The notes under the pieces: model-generated
What the model saw: the letters and a program-made list of their open reading frames with translations, nothing else
Database searches by the model: none
What the model was told of the DNA's origin: nothing
Program-made: the position numbers and the translations under genes
Source of the DNA: Deinococcus roseus
GTDB lineage: Bacteria > Deinococcota > Deinococci > Deinococcales > Deinococcaceae
NCBI RefSeq assembly: GCF_014646895.1
Contig: NZ_BMOD01000039.1
Coordinates: 1 to 30,697 of the forward strand
DNA: 30,697 bases
Direction of reading: 5' to 3'
Shown here: piece by piece, positions 1 to 8,638 of the stretch
How positions within the stretch are numbered: the stretch's first letter is position 1
Layout of the letters: every line of letters starts with the position of its first letter

Positions 1-80
1 GGCTTGAGCCGGATGAGGTGAAAGCTTCAAGTCCGGTTCTGAGGGGGCGGGGAGACAGCAATGTTTCCCTGCTACCCGAC
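1..80 (+). mobile_element. 3' end of a group II intron (domains V and VI)
   Basis: Positions 6-39 form a 34-nt hairpin with the form of group II intron domain V: it starts GAGCCGGATG, has a GAAA tetraloop and closes with GTCCGGTTC. Positions 41-78 fold into a second hairpin with a GCAA loop and an unpaired A near the 3' base, as expected for domain VI and its branch-point adenosine. The intron probably ends at about 80 (CTACCCGAC). The reverse-transcriptase ORF and domains I-IV would lie upstream of the window. The element sits in an IS3-type transposase gene read on the opposite strand. Domain V is very characteristic; the exact 3' splice site is an estimate. Confidence 0.85.
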
Positions 81-239
81 CAACTTCAGTTTTGGCCTGA
101 CTGACCCAGCTGTGCAGTCGGCTGTAGGAGATCCCCAAGTCCAGGGCGGCCTTTGTGACCGTCATGCCCTCACGGGTAGCGAGCTGAACCGCTTGTTGTT
201 TGAACTCTGGGGTGTATTCGGTTGCTTTTTTGCGTGCCA
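81..239 (-). pseudogene. IS3-type transposase OrfA, N-terminal part interrupted by the intron
   Basis: Reading the minus strand from ATG at 239 gives about 53 residues beginning MARKKATEYTPEFKQQAVQL and continuing with a helix-turn-helix region (TKAALDLGISYSRLHSW). This is the DNA-binding N-terminus of an IS3/IS150-type OrfA (HTH_Tnp_1). At about 80 the frame runs straight into the group II intron, so the gene is interrupted and its remainder is outside the window. It lies head-to-head with another orfA fragment starting at 297, so two different IS3-like elements abut here. Confidence 0.7.
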
Positions 240-296
240 TGAACTTGATAAGGTTTTGTTGACGCTCAGTTGATCCCGCAGAATGGGAGAAGACTT

Positions 297-417
297 ATGC
301 GCAAAACGCCCACCAAATATACCGCAGATTTCAAGCAGCAGGCCGTCCAGCTGGCCCTGCAGCCAGATGTGACTCAGAGCCGGGTGGCCGCCGACCTGGG
401 CATCCCTAACCGACAGT
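297..417 (+). pseudogene. Second IS3-type transposase OrfA, truncated
   Basis: From ATG 297 (preceded by GGGAGA at a normal spacing) the frame reads MRKTPTKYTADFKQQAVQLA followed by a helix-turn-helix ending LGIPNRQW. This is again the N-terminal DNA-binding portion of an IS3-family OrfA, but clearly a different copy from the one on the opposite strand. Homology stops at about 415, where the sequence changes within one codon to a histidine-kinase fragment. Only about 40 of the usual roughly 100 residues remain, so it cannot be functional. Confidence 0.7.
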
Positions 418-521
418 GGGGTGGGGATTGCCGAGGAACACCAGGAGCGGGTGTTTGAGCGTTTCTTCCGGGTGGACCCTTCCCGGCAGAGCACCGGAAA
501 CCCCGGAGGCACCGGGCTGGG
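418..521 (+). pseudogene. Histidine kinase ATP-binding domain fragment
   Basis: The plus strand encodes GVGIAEEHQERVFERFFRVD followed by PSRQS...GGTGLG. This is the G1-F-G2 part of a HATPase_c domain (consensus DxGxGIxxxxxxxxFERFYRxD...GGTGLGLAI). It begins abruptly at the orfA junction and stops directly after GLG, exactly where the presumed Tn3-type end (GGGG...) begins at 519. It is a relic of a chromosomal sensor kinase cut by insertions on both sides. Confidence 0.7.
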
Positions 522-556
522 GTGAATGCCAAGATTGACGCTATTCCGGCTTACCC
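519..556 (+). repeat. Probable terminal inverted repeat of the Tn3-type element (left end)
   Basis: The kinase homology is lost at GGGGTGAATGCCAAGATTGA, which starts with the GGGG typical of Tn3-family outer ends. It lies about 140 bp beyond the stop of the transposase, which reads toward it, as in many Tn3 elements. No matching inverted copy was found elsewhere in the window, so the opposite end is missing or too diverged. The end coordinate is based only on the usual length of about 38 bp. Confidence 0.45.
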
Positions 557-660
557 TGACTCAGAAAAGGTTTATCCGATCCTGTGAGTCTCAAATCTCA
601 TTATACCCAAAGGGTTTCGAAACTATAATTCAGAGACGGGTTATGAGAACACCTGAATTC

Positions 661-3654
661 TCACTTCTTTTTCAGTCTCAGGGGCAAGAATTCCCCTTCC
701 AGAGGCAAATCCTCCTGACGCCACACGTAATCCCCTGTCAGGTTGATGTGCTCAAAGCCCAGAGGTGAAATCCTCTGCAGAATTTCATCGGGTATTACTG
801 TACCCTCAGCCTCCAGATGCTCAATGGCCCGCTGCAGGTACACTGTGTTCCACACCGTCACCATCGACACCAGCACATTCAACCCACTTGCCCGCTTCGC
901 CTGATTCGTCACATCCCGGGCACGCAACTCCCCCAGGTTGTTGAAAAACAGGATCTTCTTGAGTTTGTTCAGCGCCTCCCCCTTGTTCAGGTTCCAGTTC
1001 GACCTGCGCCGCAACTCCGGATCCTTCCACCACGACAGCATGAACAGGGTCCGATAGTACTTGCCCAGTTCGGTGATTGCCCGGTACAAACTGTTCTTGC
1101 GGCTGTAAGAGGAGAGTTTCGCCAGAATCACCGAGGCCGTCACATGCCCCGCCCGAATCGAAGTCACCACCCTGAGGATTTCTTCCCAGTTCGCCCGGAT
1201 CAATTCCACGTCGAGTTTTCCGCCCACTGAAGGTCTCAAAACCTCAAAGTCCATCTTCTCTGGCGTGAAAATCTTGTGGTCCTTCATCCCCTTGATCCTC
1301 GGCGAAAACCGGAACCCCAACAGGTGGGTGATGGCAAACACCGGGTCGGTAAACCCGTGCGTATCCGTGGTGTGCTCCTCGATGCGCAAATCGCTCTGGT
1401 GGTACAGGAGGCCATCCACAATGTGCAAGGCATCCCGGTCCGTGGAAGCAATCACCTTCACAAAAAAGGGACTGTACTGGTCCGACACATGGGTGTAGAA
1501 GGTCAAACCCGGCTCCCTGCCATACCGCCCATTGAACACCCCCGACCCCTCAGCTTTGTGGGAGGTTTTGAACCGCTGACCATCTGAAGACGAGTGGGTG
1601 CCCTCCCCCCAGTGCCCAGCCAGAGGCTGCTGGAGTTGAAAGTTGGTCAGTTCGGCCATGGCCGCCAGGTAGGTGTCCTCTCGAACGTACCACTCGTGCA
1701 ACCAGATCAGTTTCTTAACCTTGGTGCGGCTGGACGCCTGGGCCATCTTGGCCAGACCCAGGTTGGTGCCTTCCGCCAGAATCACGCTGTACAGCAGGTG
1801 CAGGTCCTCGGCCACATTCCCCAGGTTCAGGTGGGTGAACACCTTGCTGGTCTTCACCCGGCGTTCAATCTCCAACAGCAGGGAGGTGATCTTGATGGGC
1901 GGAACCATGTCGTACAGCACTTCCGACCACGCTTCAGCCGCATCCGCCAGTTCCTGTTCCCGCTTCAGGGGCTCCACAATTACCTGACCATGCTCCACCC
2001 GCACCTCTGGCAGATCCCCCAACTTCTGTGCACGGTCGGTGGCCACCAATTCTTCGCGCAGCCCCTTGCTGCTCTCCTCCCAGAATTCATCAAAAGACAG
2101 GGGAACCAGCGGAGGAAAGGTCTTCAGGGACGCCCGCCAGCGGTCTTTGGGCAGCAGGTAGGCTTCAAAATCACAGAATTTCTTGCTGTGCTCCACAAAA
2201 ATGTCCCCTGAACGCAAAGCAGCAGAGAGTTCATTCAGCACGCACAGTTCGTAATACACCAGGTCGATGCCCCTGTCCGTGAACACGTACCTTTCCCAAC
2301 GGCCAGACACAAAAGACACCGGGACCTGAGCAGGCAGTTTGCGCTTCTTGCCCAATCTGGCCAGCATTCCCAGAGCTTCCAGAAGGTCTTTGCTGGTGCT
2401 GGAGGCCTGGAATTCGAAGGAAAAGAGCATCTTCCGGGCATACTTCCTGAACTTCCGGTACTGGCCTTTCAAAAGATGCATGCTGTCCAGCATCTTCTGC
2501 TCGGTGACATTCCGGGAAGCCTCCATCACCCGGATCAGGTCCTCCCAGGAAATCAAACCCTCAATCTCTGGCAGGGGATTTTCCCCGGTTTCTTTGGCCG
2601 CCACGAGGATCTTGCCGATGGTGTACGTCAAATTCAAAGACTCGGTGATGGTCGTCTTATGGGACAGGATTTTTACCAGGTGCTCCTTCTCGCACCGATT
2701 GAAACTCCCCAGCATGATTTTGCGGTGGTCTTCCAGGATGCGGTCGGTGAGGGTTTCTTCTGCATCCATCAAAATCACCGCAATCATGGCATGGCGGCGC
2801 ATCGGCTCGAAATCCGAGAGCTGGTAGGTGTCCAGGGTGCGGCCCTCCCGGGTCAGTTTGTCCATGCGGTTCTTGGCAATGAACTCCCTGGCCTGCCAGG
2901 GGAGCGGGAGGTCCCTGAGCCTCTTCAGTTTCTCCAGGCACTTCAAAACGTTCTCTCCACTGGCTTTCACTGGCAAATCCCTCAGCCAGCCCAGCGTGGT
3001 GCCTTTCCCCTTGCGGTACCCGGGATCAGGCAACAAGAGCGCATCAAGCTTCGCCAGGTGAGGGTCCCTGAGGGCCATGGTGAGGATCTGGAAAGCGAAA
3101 TTCCGGGCGAACACCAGCGCCTCCTGAATCAGGCTTTCCAGCACCGTGATTTTCGGCATCAGGATGCGCCTCTTCCGGAGTTCCTCCACCAGGTCGATCA
3201 TCAGAGGAAACCACATGTCGGTGTGGTGAGCCCGGTCATGCATAAACTGCAGTAACTCCTGGCGGTGCTGGATCTGGAAGGACACGTAGCCCAGGTGGTT
3301 CTTGATCCTGTGGGTGTGCTCCTTGCCGTGTTTCCTCCAGTTTTTCTGGTACGTCTGGAATAAACCTGGATCACAATCCAGCTGCAGGGCAACTTCAGAG
3401 AGAACCACCTCTGGGACGGTCACGGTCATGGCATTTCTGCCAATGTGCCGCATCACGGTGATCAACACCGCCACCCCGAGTTTCTGGGCTGGGTCTTCCA
3501 TGTCAGAGAGCAGCCGGAGGTCCGGGCCGGAGAGTTGATAGTACCTGCCGAGCACGAAATCATCTACGTCCGGGAACTTCAAGAATTCCTGCCGCTGGGT
3601 GGAAGTCAGGCTGGGCAGCGGTGCATCCCGGGTCGTCAGGGCAATGTGCTTCAC
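661..3654 (-). CDS. tnpA: Tn3-family transposase, full length
   Basis: This 997-residue protein has the size and architecture of Tn3-family DDE transposases: an N-terminal DUF4158-like DNA-binding half and a C-terminal DDE_Tnp_Tn3 catalytic half. Likely catalytic residues are D691 (SSSDGQRF), D764 (DTHGFTD) and E893 (LNKGEALN), all in conserved contexts. The start is a GTG at 3654 with a weak AGGG upstream. It would bind the terminal repeats and carry out replicative transposition. No resolvase or passenger gene is attached directly. One probable end lies at 519 and the other was not found, so the protein may be intact while the transposon is not. It is a different lineage from the truncated copy at 30274. 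Confidence 0.95.
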   Translation of the reverse strand: MKHIALTTRDAPLPSLTSTQRQEFLKFPDVDDFVLGRYYQLSGPDLRLLSDMEDPAQKLGVAVLITVMRHIGRNAMTVTVPEVVLSEVALQLDCDPGLFQTYQKNWRKHGKEHTHRIKNHLGYVSFQIQHRQELLQFMHDRAHHTDMWFPLMIDLVEELRKRRILMPKITVLESLIQEALVFARNFAFQILTMALRDPHLAKLDALLLPDPGYRKGKGTTLGWLRDLPVKASGENVLKCLEKLKRLRDLPLPWQAREFIAKNRMDKLTREGRTLDTYQLSDFEPMRRHAMIAVILMDAEETLTDRILEDHRKIMLGSFNRCEKEHLVKILSHKTTITESLNLTYTIGKILVAAKETGENPLPEIEGLISWEDLIRVMEASRNVTEQKMLDSMHLLKGQYRKFRKYARKMLFSFEFQASSTSKDLLEALGMLARLGKKRKLPAQVPVSFVSGRWERYVFTDRGIDLVYYELCVLNELSAALRSGDIFVEHSKKFCDFEAYLLPKDRWRASLKTFPPLVPLSFDEFWEESSKGLREELVATDRAQKLGDLPEVRVEHGQVIVEPLKREQELADAAEAWSEVLYDMVPPIKITSLLLEIERRVKTSKVFTHLNLGNVAEDLHLLYSVILAEGTNLGLAKMAQASSRTKVKKLIWLHEWYVREDTYLAAMAELTNFQLQQPLAGHWGEGTHSSSDGQRFKTSHKAEGSGVFNGRYGREPGLTFYTHVSDQYSPFFVKVIASTDRDALHIVDGLLYHQSDLRIEEHTTDTHGFTDPVFAITHLLGFRFSPRIKGMKDHKIFTPEKMDFEVLRPSVGGKLDVELIRANWEEILRVVTSIRAGHVTASVILAKLSSYSRKNSLYRAITELGKYYRTLFMLSWWKDPELRRRSNWNLNKGEALNKLKKILFFNNLGELRARDVTNQAKRASGLNVLVSMVTVWNTVYLQRAIEHLEAEGTVIPDEILQRISPLGFEHINLTGDYVWRQEDLPLEGEFLPLRLKKK

Positions 3655-3843
3655 CGTTCACCCTGACGCATCACCTGTGCAAGAACCACAAGGACAGGAG
3701 CACCGGGTGCGCCCCTGTCTGAAACTGAGTAAAACACTGTGCGTGCTGGCACCCTGCTCAACCCTCCACCAACACCCCGGTCTTCAGGCACACAACGCTG
3801 GATCTGGCCTCCCATGCCAGGTTTCATTTGGCCCACACTCCTT

Positions 3844-5097
3844 TTAGTGGCCAGAGGATGGCGGCATTGGCCCACCTACGGGGTCCCCTGCCATCCTGCC
3901 TCTGCCCGCCAGCAGCAAAAAAGTCAGGGCGACCACGGAACATCCGGCCAGCACCGCAAGAACAAGCGGGCCGTCCAGCAAGCCCACCACGGTCCCGGCC
4001 AAGCCTCCCACCAGGAACTGTGAGGTGCCAAGCAAGGCCGATGCGCTCCCGATGCGCTCTTTCACATGCCCCATTGCCAGGGCAGGCAGGTTTGGCATGG
4101 TGAACCCCATCGACACCATCAAGAAGAAGAACAGGGTGGCCACCGCAATCAGGCTGTGAATGCCGAGTACAGACAGGATGAACAGCACCACACACACTGT
4201 CACGTTCAACAGCACCCCAAAAAGGCCCAGCTGAAACAGGGAAAAGCGGTTGAGAAGCACCCGGTTGAGCTGTGAGGCCCCCATCAAGCCCACTGCATTC
4301 AGCCCGAACAACATCCCGTACAGTCCAGGACCAACATGCAGGGTCTCCATGTAGATGCTGGAAGAGGCGGTCACGTAAGCGAACAGTACTCCGAACACCC
4401 ACCCAATCGACAGCATGAACAAGAGGTACGGACGGTTTTTCAACAGCACCAGGTAGTTGTCCAGGGCGTCCCTGAGGCGCACGGTTTTGCGTTCCTCACG
4501 GTTGGAGGTTTCTGGTAAAAAGACCACCAGCACCGCCATGACCACCCCGAGGATGGAGAGGCCCCAGAACACCACCTGCCAGGGGAACTTCGTGAGGATC
4601 ACTCCACCGAGGGCCGGACCGATGATGGGTGCCAGTCCGGACACCAGGCCCAGCAGACTGAAACGCCGTGCGGCTTCCTTGCCCTGCCACAAATCCTGCA
4701 CCATCGCCATGGTGATCACCGCTCCGGCAGATCCTCCCAGGGCTTGCAACAGGCGACCCAGCATCAGGACCGTCAGGCTGGGGGCCACAGCACACATCAG
4801 TGACCCCACCGTGTAAACGGCAAGTCCGACCAGCAGGGGTTTCTTGCGCCCATGCTTGTCGGTGAAGGGTCCGTAGACTGCCTGACCCACCGCCATCCCC
4901 ACCAGGAACACCGCCAGGGTGAGTTCAATGCTGCCGACACCCACATGCAGATCCCTGGCGACTGCAGGGAAGGCTGGAAGGTACAGATCCACCGTGAGGG
5001 GGGTGGCCCCCTGCACAATCCCCAGGATCACCATGAACAGCAGTGGGTTCATGGTCAATAGAGCAGGCTGTTTTTCAGAAGGTTTGATGTTCATCAT
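3844..5097 (-). CDS. MFS drug efflux transporter, Bcr/CflA-like
   Basis: A 417-residue inner-membrane protein with about 12 hydrophobic segments. The N-terminal half carries the drug:H+ antiporter signatures of the Bcr/CflA (12-TMS) family: LYLPAFPAVARDL in the first helix region, GPFTDKHGRKKPLL (motif A) after the second, and GLAPIIGPALGG (motif C-like) near residues 155-170. The start at 5097 is preferred over an upstream GTG at 5118 because GGAG lies seven bases before it. It sits 67 bp downstream of an AraC-family regulator on the same strand, so the two are probably co-transcribed. The substrate is unknown. Export of a toxic organic compound would fit the neighbouring reductases, but that is inference. 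Confidence 0.9.
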   Translation of the reverse strand: MMNIKPSEKQPALLTMNPLLFMVILGIVQGATPLTVDLYLPAFPAVARDLHVGVGSIELTLAVFLVGMAVGQAVYGPFTDKHGRKKPLLVGLAVYTVGSLMCAVAPSLTVLMLGRLLQALGGSAGAVITMAMVQDLWQGKEAARRFSLLGLVSGLAPIIGPALGGVILTKFPWQVVFWGLSILGVVMAVLVVFLPETSNREERKTVRLRDALDNYLVLLKNRPYLLFMLSIGWVFGVLFAYVTASSSIYMETLHVGPGLYGMLFGLNAVGLMGASQLNRVLLNRFSLFQLGLFGVLLNVTVCVVLFILSVLGIHSLIAVATLFFFLMVSMGFTMPNLPALAMGHVKERIGSASALLGTSQFLVGGLAGTVVGLLDGPLVLAVLAGCSVVALTFLLLAGRGRMAGDPVGGPMPPSSGH

Positions 5098-5164
5098 GTT
5101 CGACTCCAGGCAAACCACATCCCTCCCCGGGTTGGCAGACCAGGAGCAGGGTGTGCAAGGGGTT

Positions 5165-6127
5165 TCAATTCAAGGGGCTGGTGGCCGGGCCTTCCAGGCG
5201 CAGGAAAGCAATGTCCTTGAGGGGGGTGCGGCCAAACTGACGGCTGTACTCCCGGGAGAACTGGGAGACACTCCCGTACCCCACCTCTCTGGAGGCGGTG
5301 GTGGCATCCATCCCGGAGAGCATCAGCCGCCTGGCTTCCTGCAACCTGAGGACCTTCTGGTATTGCAGGGGGCTCAGGCCCGTCACTTCCTTGAAGTGCT
5401 GGTGGAAGGTGGTCTGGCTCATGTGCACTTTTCTGGCAAGGTCTTCCATGCTGAGGGCCTCATTGAAGTGTGCCCGCACCACATCGATGGCCCTGGAGAT
5501 GCGCTGCACGCTGGATTCCCCCTGGCCCAGCATCGCCAGCCTCACGCCCATCGGGCTGCGCAAGAGCCTGAGGAGGATCTCATCCAGGATGGGACCGGAA
5601 AGCAAGGCCGCCTCACGGGGTTCCTCCATGAGTTCCAGCAGGCGGATGGCCGCATTCACAATCTGGGCGCTGGCTTTGCCCAGAAACAAACCCCGTTCGG
5701 AAGGCCCTTGAGGCAAGCCGTGCGGGTAGGCCAGCTGGGCCAGTTCCGCAACCCGCACGGAATCCAGTGCAAGGGTCATGCACAAAAAAGGATGGTGCTG
5801 GGAGGCCTGGGTGACACGGGAAGAGATCGGCAGGTTCACCGAGACGCCCAGCATGTGCAAGGGATCGTAAGTGAAAACCTCATTGCCCAGAAACACGGAT
5901 TTTGAACCTTGCGCGACAATGCAGACTTTCGGCTGGTACATCACGTGGTACAGGTCGTTGTTGATGCGCGACGCCCGGGTCACCTGAACCCCGGGAATCG
6001 GCAGTGAGAACTCACTGTCGTAGGGGGCATGGGTCTGGATCAGTTTGGAGAGCCTTTGCAGGTCCTGCTGTTGCGGTTCTTGCAGAGGCACCTGGGCCGG
6101 GGTGAGGCTGGGTTTGCTTTCTTTCAC
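5165..6127 (-). CDS. AraC-family regulator with AraC_N domain (YqhC-like)
   Basis: About 320 residues. The N-terminal half, from LSKLIQTHAPYDSEFSLPIP to about residue 185, is the AraC_N ligand/effector domain (PF06719) seen in YqhC-type regulators. The C-terminal 100 residues contain the double helix-turn-helix of the AraC family (SMEDLARKVHMSQTTFHQHF and the GYGSVSQFSREYSRQFGRTP signature). A longer frame reaches 6256, but the start is probably GTG 6127: it has AAGGAAGGG just upstream, and a promoter with two operator boxes occupies 6177-6233. The gene therefore appears autoregulated. It precedes the efflux gene and faces no divergent partner. It is the best candidate to bind the ATCAGG boxes found at several promoters here. 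Confidence 0.9.
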   Translation of the reverse strand: MKESKPSLTPAQVPLQEPQQQDLQRLSKLIQTHAPYDSEFSLPIPGVQVTRASRINNDLYHVMYQPKVCIVAQGSKSVFLGNEVFTYDPLHMLGVSVNLPISSRVTQASQHHPFLCMTLALDSVRVAELAQLAYPHGLPQGPSERGLFLGKASAQIVNAAIRLLELMEEPREAALLSGPILDEILLRLLRSPMGVRLAMLGQGESSVQRISRAIDVVRAHFNEALSMEDLARKVHMSQTTFHQHFKEVTGLSPLQYQKVLRLQEARRLMLSGMDATTASREVGYGSVSQFSREYSRQFGRTPLKDIAFLRLEGPATSPLN

Positions 6128-6176
6128 TTTCCCTTCCTTTCCAGCGGGCCAGGGCAACGCTGCGGGGGATGGTTTC

Positions 6177-6233
6177 AGTGTAAGGGTGGGAACCACAGAA
6201 TTTTTGCCTGATTTGACGGATTTTTCACCTGAT
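6177..6233 (-). promoter_or_regulatory. Promoter with two AraC-type boxes for the regulator at 6127
   Basis: In gene orientation the distal box reads ATCAGGTGAAAAATCCG (starting at 6233) and the proximal one ATCAGGCAAAAATTCTG (starting at 6212), exactly 21 bp apart. A -10 element TACACT occupies 6182-6177, exactly 30 bp from the start of the proximal box. This places the proximal box over the -35 position, as AraC-family activators do. The same 21/30 geometry occurs at 19841-19897. That this gene's product is the binder is inferred. Confidence 0.65.
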
Positions 6234-6311
6234 CCTGCGCATTTCAGGATGGGCACAAAAGGCGTGCCCTTAAGGAAGAACGTTCAGGAGTGCAATTTCA
6301 CCACAACATCA

Positions 6312-7223
6312 TCAGGGTGATTTTCCTCGCCACTTGCCAGCCCTCTGGCCCAGCACCGCCATCCCCACCCCGGAGAGGGTGATCACCCCCATGCCGGTGA
6401 GCGCCAGTGCATCAGGCAGGTGATGGAACACCAGGAACCCAAAAATCCCCTCAAACAGCAGTTGCAGGTAAGACAGGGGGGCCATGATGGAAGCTGGAGC
6501 GAACTGGAACCCCAGGGTGAACAAAAAGTGCCCCAGTCCGGCACAAAGTCCCAGCCCCAGGAACAGCATCAGGGTGGTGGGGGTCAGGGGACTTCCACCC
6601 CAGTTGAACAGGGCCATCACCCCGAAAATCAGGCTGCCAACCCAGGCGGAATGGACCAGCAACTTCACCGGGCCTTCCTGGCTGAGGCTGCGGGAGAGGA
6701 GTTGATAAACCGCAGTTGAGACAGCACACAACAGGGCAAAGAGCACCCCGAGGAGGTCCAGGTTCCCGGTGGGTCTGGCGATGAGGACCACCCCGACGAA
6801 ACCCACCAGGGCCAGCAACACCTGCAAAAGGGAGATGGGCTCTTTGAGGAATCGGGCCGCCAACACCACCACCATCAGGGGGGCCGTAAAAACAAGGGCA
6901 ATGGATTCTGCCAGGGGCATGCGCTGCAAGGCCAACCCCAAAAACAGGGTGGCGAATACCAGAGACAGGGAACGCACCAGGACAGGAAAAGGCCTGCTGG
7001 GACGGAACACCTGGGTGCCCATGCGAGGGGTAACCACGGCCAGCAGCAGGAACAACTGGAGGGTGTACCTCGCCCAGGCCACCACCGGGACCGGGTAGTG
7101 GTGGCTTACGGTGAGCACTTTGGTGAGGGTGTCCAACGTGGCCAGCACCAGCAGGCCCAGGGTGTACAGCAAGAGGCCCTGGGCCAGACGGGAAGGTGGA
7201 GTGGATTGAGAAGATTCAGCCAT
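6312..7223 (-). CDS. DMT-superfamily (EamA) transporter
   Basis: A 303-residue protein with about ten hydrophobic helices arranged as two EamA repeats, roughly residues 12-150 and 160-290. Each ends in a proline/glycine-rich helix (KEPISLLQVLLALVGFVGVV in the first). EamA proteins export or import small metabolites, and the substrate cannot be read from sequence. It is the last gene of a same-strand run beginning at 11256 and starts 31 bp after the preceding stop. Its own ribosome site is weak, consistent with translation coupled to the operon. After its stop there are about 185 bp to the AraC-type regulator gene, including that gene's promoter. Confidence 0.9.
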   Translation of the reverse strand: MAESSQSTPPSRLAQGLLLYTLGLLVLATLDTLTKVLTVSHHYPVPVVAWARYTLQLFLLLAVVTPRMGTQVFRPSRPFPVLVRSLSLVFATLFLGLALQRMPLAESIALVFTAPLMVVVLAARFLKEPISLLQVLLALVGFVGVVLIARPTGNLDLLGVLFALLCAVSTAVYQLLSRSLSQEGPVKLLVHSAWVGSLIFGVMALFNWGGSPLTPTTLMLFLGLGLCAGLGHFLFTLGFQFAPASIMAPLSYLQLLFEGIFGFLVFHHLPDALALTGMGVITLSGVGMAVLGQRAGKWRGKSP

Positions 7224-7254
7224 GGCAAACCCACATCAGGGAGCCAGACGGCTT

Positions 7255-7608
7255 TCAGTCCAAGCGTTCAAAGGTCACCTGCACGTCCTCAGGGGCCAGC
7301 AGGGTGTCTGGCAAGGAGTCCAGCACGCCCAGGGGAATGATGTCCGTCCCCAGGGGTTCATCTCCTTTGCGGTACAGGAGGGCCAGGTTGGGACCCGGGG
7401 GCCAGTAAATGATGTCTCCGGCCTGATATTCCTGGGTTTTGGGGCCTTCGGCGGAGAGTTCACGGGAGAGGTTCAGCACTTTCTCCCGGGCGAACATGTC
7501 TTTCATGCTCACCGTCAGCGGCAGCAAGGTCAAAAAGTCCTGTGCGGTGGGGTGGTCTTGCAGGGTGGCGGTGGTGGATGTGCCAGCAATGGTGACCTGG
7601 ATTTTCAT
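7255..7608 (-). CDS. Cyclophilin-like fold protein
   Basis: A 117-residue soluble protein beginning MKIQVTIAG, with the pattern of the Cyclophil_like domain (PF18050): a short beta-rich N-terminus, PTAQDFLTLLPLTVSMKD, and a later GDIIYWPPGPNLALLYRKGD segment followed by PLGVLD. Proteins of this family are often encoded next to reductases and cupins; their activity is not established. A strong AAGGAG precedes ATG 7608. It lies 54 bp downstream of the DUF2255 gene within the same operon. Confidence 0.85.
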   Translation of the reverse strand: MKIQVTIAGTSTTATLQDHPTAQDFLTLLPLTVSMKDMFAREKVLNLSRELSAEGPKTQEYQAGDIIYWPPGPNLALLYRKGDEPLGTDIIPLGVLDSLPDTLLAPEDVQVTFERLD

Positions 7609-7662
7609 GGGAGGTGCTCCTTTGCAGGGATGTTGAGTTGTGGACAGATGATTTTCACTTGA

Positions 7663-8046
7663 TTACGGTGCGTTCACTCTGGGGAGGATGCGAACGGTGG
7701 CTTGCCGGGCCTGTGGTCGGAGCATGGAAGACAGGTAAGGGTCACCCTGGTATTTCAGGCGGTAAGCAGTATCAATCTTATCCTGGAGGATGTCTTCCAC
7801 GGGCTCGAAAATCACTTCATGGGTGCGATTAGCGGCCTGGATGCGTCCGGTTTTGTGTTTCAACGCGGCCTGGTACCAACGGGAACGGATGCCATGGTAG
7901 GCACGGACGTAGAGTTGCCCGTCCACTTGCACATTCCAGATCCAGGTGGGGGTGCCATACGTCACCCCATCGTCCCGGTGGGGGGCAACCTGCAAGTCGT
8001 CTTTTTCGGTGATGCTCTGGAGTTCTGCTGCTGGCCAGTGGGTCAT
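7663..8046 (-). CDS. DUF2255 family protein
   Basis: A 127-residue protein matching the DUF2255 pattern: an N-terminal ITEKDDLQVAPHRDDGVTYG stretch, then WIWNVQVDGQLYVRAYHGIRS, then a basic RWYQAALKHKTGRI segment and an acidic C-terminal helix. The function of the family is not known to me. The ATG at 8046 has TAAGGAGG at 8 bp. It overlaps nothing and follows the broken cupin by 12 bp, so it was probably translated as part of the operon. Confidence 0.85.
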   Translation of the reverse strand: MTHWPAAELQSITEKDDLQVAPHRDDGVTYGTPTWIWNVQVDGQLYVRAYHGIRSRWYQAALKHKTGRIQAANRTHEVIFEPVEDILQDKIDTAYRLKYQGDPYLSSMLRPQARQATVRILPRVNAP

Positions 8047-8058
8047 GCATTTTCCTCC

Positions 8059-8458
8059 TTACCGGGATTGCCCCTGATGTTCTTCGTCTGTGACGTGCTC
8101 CAGCCACTCCACAGCTTTGCCGTCCAGGCTTTCTTGAATGGCGATGTGGGTCATGGCTGTGTGGGCACCCGCTCCGTGCCAGTGTTTTTCACCCGCAGCA
8201 AACCACACCGCATCGCCAGGGTGGATCTCCTGAATCTTCTCACCCCACACCTGCACGGGTCCTTTGCCGGAGACTCAGGATTTGCCCGAGGGGGTGGGTG
8301 TGCCACGCGGTGCGGGCTCCCGGCTCCAAAGTCACGGTGTTTCCAGCAGCGCGAGCAGGTTCTACCGGCTGAAAGAGGGGGTCAATGTGCACCTGACCGG
8401 TGAACCAATCCAGGGGGCCTTTGCTGGAGGGTCTTGTTCCTGTGCGTTTGATGTCCAT
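8059..8458 (-). pseudogene. Cupin-domain protein, frameshifted
   Basis: The gene starts at ATG 8458 (AGGAG upstream) with MDIKRTGTRPSSKGPLDWFT and runs through a metal-binding cupin motif (ARTAWHTHPLGQ). At about 8270-8275 the reading frame shifts. The second part, VQVWGEKIQEIHPGDAVWFA followed by GEKHWHGAG, is in another frame and contains the second cupin motif. Joined, the two give about 130 residues, normal for single-domain cupins found with aldo-keto reductases. The shift is one extra base or two missing bases near ATCCTGAGTCTCC. As written no full-length protein would be made; a sequencing error is the main alternative. Confidence 0.8.
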
Positions 8459-8638
8459 GCTTTTCTCCTTTGACCAGGGCAGGGAAACTCCAGGGGTGGC
8501 GCAGAGGCTGCGCGGGCTGGTTCTGGAGGAAATGGTCCCAGCAATGCGGGGGACCACAATGCCAGTGTGCTCGATCCGTGACGTGTGCTGGACACGTTTG
8601 GTGATGTTTGCGGGTTGCGGCATCGCACCGCCGGGCCG

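Noticed and set aside
2476..3255. Long plus-strand frame opposite the Tn3 transposase
   Set aside because: It is antisense to a conserved DDE transposase and has no domain or start signal of its own.
3693..3719. Hairpin GACAGG...CCTGTC between the efflux gene and the Tn3 transposase as a terminator
   Set aside because: The stem has mismatches or a bulge and no T-run follows on either strand.
7643..7663. ATCAAGTGAAAATC resembling the AraC-type box between DUF2255 and the cyclophilin-like gene
   Set aside because: It overlaps the end of the DUF2255 gene, has no second box at 21 bp and no -10 at 30 bp; probably chance.
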